A DNA stretch of 64,000 nucleotides from DASUPK01 sp963743575 (GTDB lineage Bacteria; Actinomycetota; Thermoleophilia; Solirubrobacterales; 70-9): the NCBI GenBank assembly GCA_963743575.1, contig CAVUQC010000007.1:558001-622000 (forward strand), read 5' to 3'. The translations under genes were made by a program, and so were the position numbers. The notes under the pieces are model-generated. The model ran no database searches. It was not told where the DNA came from and saw only the letters and a program-made list of their open reading frames with translations. Numbering within the stretch: position 1 is the stretch's first letter; each line of letters starts with the position of its first letter. Of this stretch, positions 16,884 through 24,404 are shown piece after piece.

Positions 16884-17713
16884 TACTCCTCTTCCTTGCT
16901 TGAAGTCTCTTCCGAGTCCCCGCCTTCGGCGGACTCGGCCTTCGCCTCTCCGCCGCCCTCGCCCTCGGCACCTTCCTCGCCCTCCTCGGGCTTCTCGGGC
17001 TTGGCGTAGGCATCGGGGTTCTCCTCCTTGAGCTGCTCGAGGGCGGCCGCCTCGGCCTCGGCCCGCTCGCGGGCCTCCTCCTTGCGGCGCTCCTCCTCTT
17101 CCTCTTCCTCGACGTCGGCCTGACCCGGACGACCCTCCTGGGCGAACGGCATGCCGAGTCCGTCGAGCAGCGCGAACGCCTCCTCGTCGGTCTTGGCCGT
17201 GGTGGTGATCGTCACGTCCAGTCCGCGGACCTCGTCGATCGAGTCGTAGTCGATCTCCGGAAAGATGATCTGCTCGCGAATCCCCATCGAGTAGTTGCCG
17301 CGACCGTCGAAGGAGCGGGCGTTGAGGCCGCGGAAGTCGCGGATCCGGGGGACGGCGATGGAGTTGAGCCGGTCCAGGAACTCCCACATCCGGGCACGCC
17401 GAAGCGTCACGGCGACGCCGACTGGCATGCCCTCACGGACCTTGAAGTTGGCGACCGACTTCTTCGCGCGGCGCACGCTCGGTGCCTGACCGGCGATCGT
17501 CGCAAGCTGCTCGGTGGCAGCCTCGAGCATCTGGCTGTTTTGCTTCGCCTCGCCGAGGCCCATGTTCAGGGTGATCTTGTCCAGCGTGGGCACGGCCATC
17601 GGGGTCGAGTAACCGAAGCGCTCGGTCAGCGCGGGCTTCACCTCGCTTTCGTAGGTCTCACGGAGCCGAGGCGGCGGAGCTGCCTGCTTCTGCTGTTCAG
17701 TTGCAGCTTCCAC
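16883..17713 (-). CDS. rplE: 50S ribosomal protein L5 with acidic C-terminal extension
   Basis: L5 binds 5S rRNA. The core spans residues ~15-193 (ITLNMGLGEA, FKVREGMPVG, FPEIDYDSID then EVRGLDVTI). The protein is 276 residues instead of ~180-190: residues 194-276 are a highly charged tail beginning VEEEEEEERRKEE and ending SEETSSKEEE. The GTG start at 17713 shares one base with the rplX stop. The tail has composition like the S17, S5 and L10 extensions. Confidence 0.95.
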   Translation of the reverse strand: MEAATEQQKQAAPPPRLRETYESEVKPALTERFGYSTPMAVPTLDKITLNMGLGEAKQNSQMLEAATEQLATIAGQAPSVRRAKKSVANFKVREGMPVGVAVTLRRARMWEFLDRLNSIAVPRIRDFRGLNARSFDGRGNYSMGIREQIIFPEIDYDSIDEVRGLDVTITTTAKTDEEAFALLDGLGMPFAQEGRPGQADVEEEEEEERRKEEARERAEAEAAALEQLKEENPDAYAKPEKPEEGEEGAEGEGGGEAKAESAEGGDSEETSSKEEE

Positions 17714-18048
17714 TAGTCCAGATCCCTTCCGGTCCTTGCGGCGACTCGCTTGCGCTTGCCGTCCGCGCGCTCGATCCTGATCCGCGTCCCCTTGTTGTCC
17801 TCGGGGTCGAGCAGCATCACGTTCGAGACGTGGATCGGGCCCTCGCGTTCGATGATCCCGCCGACCTCGCCGCCCTTCTGCGCGTCCTTGACGGAGCGCG
17901 GGCGCTGGTGGCGCTTGATCATGTTGAGGCCCTCGATGAAGACGAAGCCCTTCTTCGGGTCGGTGCGGATCACCTTGCCTCGCTTGCCGCGCTCCTTGCC
18001 GCCGATCACGATCACGTCGTCGTCCTTGCGCACTCGCATCTTCGCCAT
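17713..18048 (-). CDS. rplX: 50S ribosomal protein L24
   Basis: A 111-residue assembly-initiator protein with the KOW motif GGKERGKRGKVIRTDPKKG and EGLNMIKRHQRP. The ATG at 18048 gives the standard N-terminus MAKMRVRKDDDV; the reading frame stays open far upstream, but that part covers rplN. It sits two bases after rplN. Confidence 0.96.
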   Translation of the reverse strand: MAKMRVRKDDDVIVIGGKERGKRGKVIRTDPKKGFVFIEGLNMIKRHQRPRSVKDAQKGGEVGGIIEREGPIHVSNVMLLDPEDNKGTRIRIERADGKRKRVAARTGRDLD

Positions 18049-18050
18049 CG

Positions 18051-18419
18051 CTAGAGCACCTCCGGGGCGAGAGAGACGATTCGCATGAAGTTCTTGTCGC
18101 GCAGCTCGCGTGCGACCGGGCCGAAGATGCGGGTGCCGCGCGGGGCACCGTTGTCGTCGATCAGGACGGCGGCGTTCTCGTCGAACGCGATGTAGGTGCC
18201 GTCGCCCCGGCCCAGCTGCTTGCGTGTGCGAACCACGACTGCCTGGACCACCTCGCCCTTGCGGACGCCGCCTCGCGGCGTGGCCTGCTTGACGGTCGCG
18301 GTGATCGTGTCGCCGATCCGCGCGTAGCGGCGGTCCGATCCGCCCTTGACGCGGATGCAGAGAATCTCGCGCGCGCCAGAGTTGTCGGCCACACGAAGTC
18401 TCGATTCCTGCTGAATCAC
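18051..18419 (-). CDS. rplN: 50S ribosomal protein L14
   Basis: A 122-residue L14, among the most conserved ribosomal proteins: MIQQESRLRVADNSGAREI and GPVARELRDKNFMRIVSLAP. The start overlaps the rpsQ stop by four bases (ATGA). Confidence 0.98.
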   Translation of the reverse strand: MIQQESRLRVADNSGAREILCIRVKGGSDRRYARIGDTITATVKQATPRGGVRKGEVVQAVVVRTRKQLGRGDGTYIAFDENAAVLIDDNGAPRGTRIFGPVARELRDKNFMRIVSLAPEVL

Positions 18420-19087
18420 TTCGCCTTCTCCAGGATCTCGACCAGGCGCCAGCGCTTGGTCCGCGACATCGGCCGCGTCTCGATGACGCGCACGAGGTCA
18501 CCCTCGCCGGCCTCGTTCTGGGCGTCGTGTGCATGCAGGGTGCGGGAGCGGCGCACGATCTTCTCGTACTGCGGATGTCGTCTCGCCATCTCGATCGCGA
18601 CGGTGATCGTCTTGTCCGGCTTGCTGGAGACGACGCGGCCCTGCCGGGTCTTGCGGCCCGCGGACTCGCTCTCGGCGGGAGGCGTTCCGGTGCCGGCCTC
18701 GTGCTTGGTCCGGCTCTTGGTGCGGTAGGAGGAACGCTTGGTGGCGGCCCGCTTGCGCGCCTCGGCGCGAGTGGCGGCCCGCTCCTCAGGGCTCTGCTGC
18801 GGCCCCGCCTCGGCAGGCTGACGAGACCGCGCCAGGCGGCGACGGGACTTCCAGTCGAGGCCTTCATCATCGGAGGAAGCGTCCTCGGCTTGGGCGGGCT
18901 CCTGCGCAGAATCATCGGAGTCAGCCTCGCCTGCGGGCGCCTCGTCCTCAGCCGGAGTCTCCTCCTCGGCAGGGGCTTCCTCAGCCGGAGTCTCCTCCGC
19001 CTGGGGCTCCTCGGCCGGAGTCTCCTCCGCCTGGGGCTGCTCTTCGGGCTGCTCTTCGGTTGTCTCGTTTTTCTCTTCGTCTGCCAT
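18416..19087 (-). CDS. rpsQ: 30S ribosomal protein S17 with long acidic N-terminal extension
   Basis: A 223-residue S17; normal S17 is ~80-100. The core is at ~144-223 (GRKTRQGRVVSSKPDKTITV, RHPQYEKIVRRS, ETRPMSRTKRWRLVEIL). The first ~75 residues are Glu/Pro/Ala repeats around EETPAEE and PQAEETPAEE, with the segment EDASSDDEG similar to the module in S5 and L10; residues ~80-140 turn basic. The ATG at 19087 is the only convincing start and shares one base with the rpmC stop. Confidence 0.93.
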   Translation of the reverse strand: MADEEKNETTEEQPEEQPQAEETPAEEPQAEETPAEEAPAEEETPAEDEAPAGEADSDDSAQEPAQAEDASSDDEGLDWKSRRRLARSRQPAEAGPQQSPEERAATRAEARKRAATKRSSYRTKSRTKHEAGTGTPPAESESAGRKTRQGRVVSSKPDKTITVAIEMARRHPQYEKIVRRSRTLHAHDAQNEAGEGDLVRVIETRPMSRTKRWRLVEILEKAK

Positions 19088-19299
19088 CAGACCCTCAGTT
19101 CCTGCTCTAGATCGATTCCGCGCTGCTTGGCCACTGTCAGCAGCCGGGCAACGTCCTTGCGGACCGCCGTGATTCGCGACGTGTTCTCCAGCTCCCCGGT
19201 GGCGTGCTGGAGGCGCAGAGCGAACTGCTCGTCGCGCGTCTGGCGGATGCGCTCCACCAGCTCGTCGTCCTTGAGGTTGTGCACCTCGGAAGCCTTCAT
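19087..19299 (-). CDS. rpmC: 50S ribosomal protein L29
   Basis: A 70-residue helical protein at the tunnel exit: MKASEVHNLKDDELVERI, RLQHATGELENTSRI and DVARLLTVAKQRG. The start at 19299 overlaps the rplP stop by four bases and its stop overlaps the rpsQ start by one. Confidence 0.96.
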   Translation of the reverse strand: MKASEVHNLKDDELVERIRQTRDEQFALRLQHATGELENTSRITAVRKDVARLLTVAKQRGIDLEQELRV

Positions 19300-19721
19300 G
19301 ACTGCTGCTCCACGCCCTCGCGGCGGACGAACTTGGTCTTGATCGGAAGCTTGTGCCCGGCGAGCCGCATCGCGTCCTTCGCCAGGTCCTCGGGGACGCC
19401 CGCCAGCTCGAACATGACCTTGCCCGGCTTGACGACGGCGACCCAGCCCTCGGGGTTGCCCTTGCCCGAGCCCATGCGGGTCTCGAGCGGCTTCTTGGTG
19501 ATCGGCTTGTCCGGGAAGACGTTGATCCAGACCTTCCCGCCGCGCTTGATCTTGCGGGTCATCGCGACTCGTGCGGCCTCGATCTGGCGGTTGGTGATCC
19601 AGCCGCGATCGAGCGCCTTGAGCCCGTACTCGCCGAAGGCGACGGTCGTGCCGCCCTTGGAGTAGCCGCGGCGCCTGCCGCGCATCTGCTTGCGATAGCG
19701 AACCCGCTTCGGCATCAACAT
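19296..19721 (-). CDS. rplP: 50S ribosomal protein L16
   Basis: A 141-residue L16: MPKRVRYRKQMRGRRRGYSK, VWINVFPDKPITKKPLETRM and GKGNPEGWVAVVKPG. It helps position A-site tRNA. The first ATG (two codons before MPKRV) has GGGGAGG nine bases upstream and is used. Confidence 0.97.
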   Translation of the reverse strand: MLMPKRVRYRKQMRGRRRGYSKGGTTVAFGEYGLKALDRGWITNRQIEAARVAMTRKIKRGGKVWINVFPDKPITKKPLETRMGSGKGNPEGWVAVVKPGKVMFELAGVPEDLAKDAMRLAGHKLPIKTKFVRREGVEQQS

Positions 19722-20419
19722 CAGGAACGACCTCCCCGTGAGCCACCGGGCGGCGCGGGGCCGTCCTCGTCGCTGAGATCCGAGCGGAAGCCCTCAGGCA
19801 TGACCTCGCCCTTGTTGATCCAGCACTTCACGCCGATGCGCCCGGTGGTCGTCTTTGCCTCGATGAATCCGTAGTCGATGTCGGCGCGCAGGGTATGCAG
19901 TGGCACACGACCGTCGGAGTAGCCCTCGGTGCGCGCCATCTCGGCGCCGCCCAGCCGGCCGGAGACCTGGACCTTCACACCCTTCGCGCCCGAGCGCATT
20001 GCGGAGGTCAGCGCGCGCTTCATCGCGCGTCGGAAGGCGACGCGGTTCTGGAGCTGCTCGGCGATGGACTGCGCGACCAGCTTCGCGTCCAGCTCGGGTC
20101 GCTTGATCTCCTTGATGTTGACCTTGACCGGCTTGCCGGTGAGCTTGTGGAGCTCGCGGCGCAGCGCGTCGACCTCCGTTCCGGACTTGCCGATCACGAT
20201 GCCGGGGCGGGCGGTCGAGATGTCGACCTCGACCTCGCCGGAGCCCTTCTTGATGGTGATCTTCGACAGCCCCGCATGCGAGAGCTTGTTCTCGATGTGG
20301 GACCGGATCTCCAGGTCCTCGTTCAGGTAGTCCGCGAAGCCCTTCTCGTTGTACCAATTCGACTTCCAGTCGTGGATGTAGCCGACCCGGAAGCCCTCTG
20401 GGTGGATCTTCTGTCCCAT
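19721..20419 (-). CDS. rpsC: 30S ribosomal protein S3
   Basis: A 232-residue S3 with N-terminal MGQKIHPEGFRVGYIHDW, a type II KH domain (ISTARPGIVIGKSGTEVDAL) and the C-terminal RTEGYSDGRVPLHTLRADID. It lines the mRNA entry channel. The start is eight bases after rplV; the stop overlaps rplP by one base. Confidence 0.97.
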   Translation of the reverse strand: MGQKIHPEGFRVGYIHDWKSNWYNEKGFADYLNEDLEIRSHIENKLSHAGLSKITIKKGSGEVEVDISTARPGIVIGKSGTEVDALRRELHKLTGKPVKVNIKEIKRPELDAKLVAQSIAEQLQNRVAFRRAMKRALTSAMRSGAKGVKVQVSGRLGGAEMARTEGYSDGRVPLHTLRADIDYGFIEAKTTTGRIGVKCWINKGEVMPEGFRSDLSDEDGPAPPGGSRGGRS

Positions 20420-20427
20420 GCGGTCCT

Positions 20428-21057
20428 CTAGTCCTCCGGCGTCAGCGCCACGGCAATGTGGCTGGTTCGCTTGTTGATGCGCGTCGCTCGTCCCAGCGCC
20501 CGCGGCCGGTAGCGGCGCAGCGTGGGCCCCTCGTCGACGTGGATGTCCTTGATGAAGAGGTCGTCGGCGACGAGATCGTGGTTCGTCTCCGCGTTCGCGG
20601 CCGCCGACTCGAGCAGCTTGCGGATGTCCTGGGCCGCGCTGCGTGTCGAGAAACGGAGCAGCGGGAGCGCGTCCTCCAGAGGCAGGCCGCGAACCTGGTC
20701 GGCGACCAGGCGCGCCTTGCGGGGGGCGACGCGGACGAAGCGAGCCCGCGCATTGACGATGGGGCGCTCAGCAGGCTCCTTCGGCTTCGGCGTCGCCTTT
20801 GCCCTGGGCTTCGGCTTGCTTTCACTCTTGGCGGCCGGCTTCTTGGCAGCGGGCTTCTTGGCCGCCGGCTTCTTCGGAGCTGTCTCCTTGGCAGCCGGCT
20901 TCGCGGCGGGCTTCTTGGCAGCGGGCTTCTTGGCGGCCGGCTTCTTTGCAGCGGGCTTCTTCGCGGCCGGCTTCGCCGCGGGCTTCTTCGCCGCGGGCTT
21001 CTTCGCGGCCGGCTTCTTGGCCGCGTCCTTCTTCTCGGTGTTCTTCTCGTCAGCCAC
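20428..21057 (-). CDS. rplV: 50S ribosomal protein L22 with lysine-rich N-terminal repeat extension
   Basis: A 209-residue L22; usual length is ~110-130. The core starts near residue 100 (VNARARFVRVAPRKARLVAD) and ends HIAVALTPED. Residues ~13-77 are repeats of KKPAA and KPAA, very like the C-terminal tails of bacterial histone-H1-like proteins, followed by SESKPKPRAKATPKPKEP. The strong positive charge contrasts with the acidic extensions of neighbouring S17 and L5. It starts three bases after rpsS. Confidence 0.94.
   Translation of the reverse strand: MADEKNTEKKDAAKKPAAKKPAAKKPAAKPAAKKPAAKKPAAKKPAAKKPAAKPAAKETAPKKPAAKKPAAKKPAAKSESKPKPRAKATPKPKEPAERPIVNARARFVRVAPRKARLVADQVRGLPLEDALPLLRFSTRSAAQDIRKLLESAAANAETNHDLVADDLFIKDIHVDEGPTLRRYRPRALGRATRINKRTSHIAVALTPED
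20827..21021 (-). repeat. 15-bp-period repeat coding KKPAA units in rplV
   Basis: About 195 bp of degenerate tandem repeats with a 15-base (five-codon) period, top strand GGCTTCTTGGCAGCG and variants, with occasional 12-base units giving KPAA. It codes residues 13-77 of L22. Such a tract can change length by slippage in multiples of the unit. Confidence 0.85.
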
Positions 21058-21060
21058 CGG

Positions 21061-21342
21061 CTAGTCCCTCTCGCTCGCCGAACCGGCGCCCGAATGGGCG
21101 CGGAAGGTCCGGGTCGGGGCAAACTCGCCCAGCTTGTGTCCCACCATCGACTCCGAGATGTAGACGGGCACGTGCTTGCGGCCGTCGTGGACGGCGATGG
21201 TGTGCCCCACCATCTCGGGGAAGATCGTCGAGTGGCGTGACCAGGTCTTCAGCATCTGCTTCTGGCCCGACTCGTTCATGGCGTTGACGCGCTTCATCAG
21301 GCGCTCCTCCGCCCACGGGCCCTTCTTGGTCGAGCGTCCCAT
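21061..21342 (-). CDS. rpsS: 30S ribosomal protein S19
   Basis: A 93-residue head protein: MGRSTKKGPWAEERLMKRV, TWSRHSTIFPEMVGHTIAVH and the C-terminal FAPTRTFRAHSG. Normal length. Its start directly abuts the rplB stop. Confidence 0.97.
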   Translation of the reverse strand: MGRSTKKGPWAEERLMKRVNAMNESGQKQMLKTWSRHSTIFPEMVGHTIAVHDGRKHVPVYISESMVGHKLGEFAPTRTFRAHSGAGSASERD

Positions 21343-22182
21343 CTACTTCCTCTTTCCTCGGCGGCGGGCACGCACGATCAGCGCGTCCGATCGCTTGCCC
21401 TTCTTACGGGTCCTGTAGCCCAGGGTCGGCTTGCCCCAGGGCGTGACGGGGTGACCGCCGGGCGTGTGGTGCGCCTCGCCGCCGCCGTGCGGGTGGTCCA
21501 CCGGGTTCATCGCGACGCCACGGCTCTGCGGGCGCTTGCCCTTGTGGCGGTTGCGGCCCGCCTTGCCGATCTTCACGTTCTGATGCTCGGCGTTCGAGAT
21601 CGTTCCGACGGTCGCGCGGCACTCGCCGCGGACCATCCGGACCTCGGATGAGGGCAGGCGCAGGCTGACCATCGGGCCTTCCTTGGCGACCACCTGGATG
21701 GCGGTCCCAGCGGAGCGACCGAGCTTGCCGCCCTGGCCGGGGATCAGCTCGACGTTGTGCACGACCGTTCCCGTCGGGATCCGCGCCAGCGGCAGCGAGT
21801 TGCCCGGGGTGATGTCGGCGGCCTCGCCCGAGACGATCTCGGCGCCCACCCGAAGCCCCTGCGGAGCCAGGATGTAGCGCTTCTCGCCGTCGGCGTAGTT
21901 GAGCAGCGCGATGCTCGCCGAGCGGTTCGGGTCGTACTCGATGGAGGCGACCTTGGCGGGGATCCCGTCCTTCGTGCGCTTGAAGTCGATCTGGCGGTAG
22001 CGGCGCTTGGCCCCGCCGCCGCGGTGGCGCGCCGTGACCCGGCCGTTGGAGTTGCGGCCGCCGCTCGACGTCTTGCCCTTGGTGAGCTTCTTCGTGGGTT
22101 CCGCACCGGTGAGCTCATCGCGCATCGGATAGGTGCCGAAGCGCCTGCCGGGGCTGGTCGGTTTCGTCTTGCGGTTCGGCAT
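21343..22182 (-). CDS. rplB: 50S ribosomal protein L2
   Basis: A 279-residue L2, required for peptidyl transfer centre assembly. Recognised from GGGAKRRYRQIDFKRTKDG, the N-terminal RNSNGRVTARHRGGG and the C-terminal GVAMNPVDHPHGGGEAHHTP. The start at 22182 is two bases inside the edge of the 163-bp foldback element that separates it from rplW. Confidence 0.98.
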   Translation of the reverse strand: MPNRKTKPTSPGRRFGTYPMRDELTGAEPTKKLTKGKTSSGGRNSNGRVTARHRGGGAKRRYRQIDFKRTKDGIPAKVASIEYDPNRSASIALLNYADGEKRYILAPQGLRVGAEIVSGEAADITPGNSLPLARIPTGTVVHNVELIPGQGGKLGRSAGTAIQVVAKEGPMVSLRLPSSEVRMVRGECRATVGTISNAEHQNVKIGKAGRNRHKGKRPQSRGVAMNPVDHPHGGGEAHHTPGGHPVTPWGKPTLGYRTRKKGKRSDALIVRARRRGKRK

Positions 22183-22184
22183 CA

Positions 22185-22347
22185 GATGACCGCCTTTCCG
22201 GCCGCGTGCGTTCGGGGGGGCGCTTGGCCGAGCAGGCCAAGACCGCAGGGCGCAGCCTTTGCTGGCGGCAAAGGCAAGCCCGAGGACGAAGGCATCCGAC
22301 GCGCCAGGCGCGTCATCCGAGTGTGCGTGGTCGGGAAGGCGGTCATC
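22185..22347. mobile_element. 163-bp foldback element between rplB and rplW
   Basis: The ends are inverted repeats: positions 22185-22216 pair with 22347-22316 for 32 consecutive positions, 24 Watson-Crick and 8 G.T. Pairing stops exactly outside (22184 with 22348 is A-A). Inside lie three hairpins: 22223-22241 (CTTGGCC/GGCCAAG), 22255-22275 (GCCTTTGC/GCAAAGGC) and 22298-22314 (GACGCGC/GCGCGTC). All eight G.T pairs are G.U in plus-strand RNA and would be A.C in the operon transcript. It contains no gene. It could be a MITE-like insertion or a structured RNA; the right end overlaps the rplW stop codon. Confidence 0.7.
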
Positions 22348-22642
22348 AACCCTCCACCGCCGCGCCCTCGAACAGCTCGATCCGCTCGCCCGGCGAGAGC
22401 TGGACGATGGCCTTCTTCCAGGAGCGTGAGCGCCCGGAGTGCAGTCCGCGCCGCTTCGGCTTGGACTTCACCTTGGAGGTCCGCACCGCCTTGACGTGGA
22501 CGTCGAAGATCTCCTCGACCGCGTGGGCGATCTGGAGCTTGTGCGCCCGGTCGTGGACGCGGAAGGTGTACTTGCCCTCGGCCATCAGCGCGTAGCTCTT
22601 CTCCGAGACGACCGGCCGGACGATCACCTGACGAGCATCCAT
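22346..22642 (-). CDS. rplW: 50S ribosomal protein L23
   Basis: A 98-residue L23, docking site for trigger factor and SRP: IVRPVVSEKSYALMAEGKYT, VEEIFDVHVKAVRTSKVKSK and KPKRRG. The start ATG at 22642 shares one base with the rplD stop. Unlike the rest of the operon, the gap to the next gene (rplB) is about 160 bp and holds the foldback element. Confidence 0.96.
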   Translation of the reverse strand: MDARQVIVRPVVSEKSYALMAEGKYTFRVHDRAHKLQIAHAVEEIFDVHVKAVRTSKVKSKPKRRGLHSGRSRSWKKAIVQLSPGERIELFEGAAVEG

Positions 22643-23316
22643 CAGACCGCCCGTCCCTTCAGTTCCTCGAGCGCGGCCTCGGTGATGACCAGCGACGAGG
22701 CGCCAACCACGTCGGCGACTCCAGCAGCACTGGCCAGGGCGACCGTGGCGGCTGGGATGTTCCGGAAGCTCTTGGCGACCGCCTCCTCCTCGGCGCCGAC
22801 CACGATCAGCGTCGGCGAGTCGGCCCCCCACTTCTTGAGGACGTCGGCGGCCTTCTTGGTGGCGGGCTCGCTGAACGTGGAGCCATCCAGGACGGCGACC
22901 GTGCCGCGCTCGGCGTGCACGGTGAGGGCCGCGCGCAGGGCCTTGCGCCGCGCCTTGCGGTTGACCTTGACCGTGTAGTGGCGGGGCTTTGGGCCGAAGG
23001 CGGCGCCACCTCCGTAGCGGTGCGGCACGCTCAGGGCGCCGGCGCGGGCCCGGCCGGTCCCCTTCTGCCGCCAGGCCTTGGCGGTCGTCATCGACACCTC
23101 GCCGCGGGTCAGGCTGGAGTGAGTGCCTCGGCGGCGGCTGTTCAGGTCCGCGCGGGCAGCCTCGTGGACGAGCGCCTCGTGGAAGGGCTCGCTGAAGATC
23201 TCCTTGGGCAGGTCGGCCTTCGCCTGCTTGCCGAGCTGCGTCGCCTTCACCGCCGCGGCGGACTTGGCGGCGGGCTTCTTCTCCGTCGCGGTCTGCTTCT
23301 CGGTGGCCTCAGCCAT
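22642..23316 (-). CDS. rplD: 50S ribosomal protein L4
   Basis: A 224-residue L4: NSRRRGTHSSLTRGEVSMTT, RQKGTGRARAGALSVPHRYG and the C-terminal VVGASSLVITEAALEEL. It has a modest 25-30-residue Lys/Ala-rich N-terminal extension (TEKKPAAKSAAAVKA) that echoes the L22 repeats. It overlaps the rplC end by eight bases. Confidence 0.96.
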   Translation of the reverse strand: MAEATEKQTATEKKPAAKSAAAVKATQLGKQAKADLPKEIFSEPFHEALVHEAARADLNSRRRGTHSSLTRGEVSMTTAKAWRQKGTGRARAGALSVPHRYGGGAAFGPKPRHYTVKVNRKARRKALRAALTVHAERGTVAVLDGSTFSEPATKKAADVLKKWGADSPTLIVVGAEEEAVAKSFRNIPAATVALASAAGVADVVGASSLVITEAALEELKGRAV

Positions 23317-24034
23317 CGCTGCGGACCTCCACGGTGGCGTTCTTGCCTCCGGGCACGGAGCCCCGGATCAGCAGCAGGTTGCGGTCGGCATCGATCTCGA
23401 CCACGGTGGCCCCGAGCTGGGTCACCCGTCGCGAGCCCATCTGGCCCGGCATCCGCATGCCCTTGAACACGCGGGCTGGATCGGCACTGGCGCCGATCGA
23501 TCCGGGGGCGCGGACGTTGTGGGAGCCGTGGGTCTCCGGCCCGCGACCGAAGTTGTGGCGCTTGATGGTGCCCTGGAAGCCCTTGCCGATCGAGACGGCG
23601 GAGATCTTCACCTTCTGGCCGGGCTCAAAGGTGCTCACCGTGACTTCGTCGCCGATCTTCGGAGCGGCTTCACCACCAGAAGAAGCGTCCGGGGCGGCGT
23701 CGCCTGCATCTTCAGAAGCTTGTTCGGCATCGCCGCCTGCGGGCGCTTCAACATCCTTGGGCGCTCCTCCGCCGACCTCGACGCCCCTGAACTCGACCAG
23801 GGTCTTCAGCCCGGTCGCGCCGGCCTTCTTCAGATGGCCCGCCTCGGGCATCCTGATCCTGTCCTCGGCGACCGGGATCGCGGCGAGCTGGACGGCGTCG
23901 TAGCCGTCGCGTTCAGCCTTGCGGATCGCGGTGACCCTGTTCGGCGCCGCCTCGATGACGGTCACCGGGACGGCGGTGCCGTCCTCGAGGAAGATCCGGG
24001 TCATTCCCAGCTTCTTGCCGACGATCGCACTCAT
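23309..24034 (-). CDS. rplC: 50S ribosomal protein L3 with internal acidic insertion
   Basis: A 241-residue L3; start MSAIVGKKLGMTRIF and C-terminal part GQKVKISAVSIGKGFQGTIK, HNVRAPGSIGASADPARVFK, MGSRRVTQLG are typical. Between residues ~87 and ~126, where L3 normally goes straight from EFRGVE to IGDEVTV, there is an inserted Gly/Ala/Asp/Glu segment (PKDVEAPAGGDAEQASEDAG, then DAAPDASSGGEAAPK) related to the S5 and L10 tail module. The start shares one base with the rpsJ stop. Confidence 0.95.
   Translation of the reverse strand: MSAIVGKKLGMTRIFLEDGTAVPVTVIEAAPNRVTAIRKAERDGYDAVQLAAIPVAEDRIRMPEAGHLKKAGATGLKTLVEFRGVEVGGGAPKDVEAPAGGDAEQASEDAGDAAPDASSGGEAAPKIGDEVTVSTFEPGQKVKISAVSIGKGFQGTIKRHNFGRGPETHGSHNVRAPGSIGASADPARVFKGMRMPGQMGSRRVTQLGATVVEIDADRNLLLIRGSVPGGKNATVEVRSDG
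23665..23764 (-). repeat. Diverged coding repeat module inside rplC
   Basis: About 100 bp that align to the rpsE and rplJ modules at both ends: GGCTTC-CCA-CAGAAG and GCGTCC at one end, and TTCGG-ATCG, TGCGGGCGC and ATCCTTGGGCG at the other, with small gaps between. It is in-frame and internal to the gene, which argues against a simple tail-tail exchange. Confidence 0.65.
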
Positions 24035-24354
24035 CAGAGCCGGATCTCCACGTCGACACCGGCGGGAAGGGTCTCCATCCGCTGAAGCTCGTCGACGGTC
24101 TTCGGGGTGGGCTGGTGGATGTCGATCAGGCGCTTGTGCGTGCGGATCTCGAAGTGCTCACGGGAGTCCTTGTCCTTGAACGGGGACCGGATCACGCAGT
24201 AGACGTGCTTGTCGGTCGGCAGCGGGATGGGCCCAGCCACGGTCGCGCCGGTCCGCTCAGCGGTCCCGACGATCTCCTGCGCAGCCCGGTCTATGGCGTC
24301 GTGGTCGTACGCCTTGAGCCGAATCCTGATCTTTCCTGATGTCAATGAGGCCAT
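24034..24354 (-). CDS. rpsJ: 30S ribosomal protein S10 / NusE
   Basis: A 106-residue S10: KIRIRLKAYDHDAIDRAAQE, GPIPLPTDKHVYCVIRSP and SREHFEIRTHKRLIDI. Besides its ribosomal role it binds NusB and NusG in antitermination. It is the first gene of the S10-spc-alpha block; 171 bp with strong hairpins separate it from tuf. Confidence 0.98.
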   Translation of the reverse strand: MASLTSGKIRIRLKAYDHDAIDRAAQEIVGTAERTGATVAGPIPLPTDKHVYCVIRSPFKDKDSREHFEIRTHKRLIDIHQPTPKTVDELQRMETLPAGVDVEIRL

Positions 24355-24404
24355 TGGTGGGGGTGAATCAGTTGCTTGTGCTGATGCTGGTCTTTCGCGC
24401 AGAT

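Noticed and set aside
20827..21021. Tandem repeats considered as a CRISPR or minisatellite outside genes
   Set aside because: The 15-bp units are in-frame codons of L22 (KKPAA) with no spacers, so this is a coding repeat.
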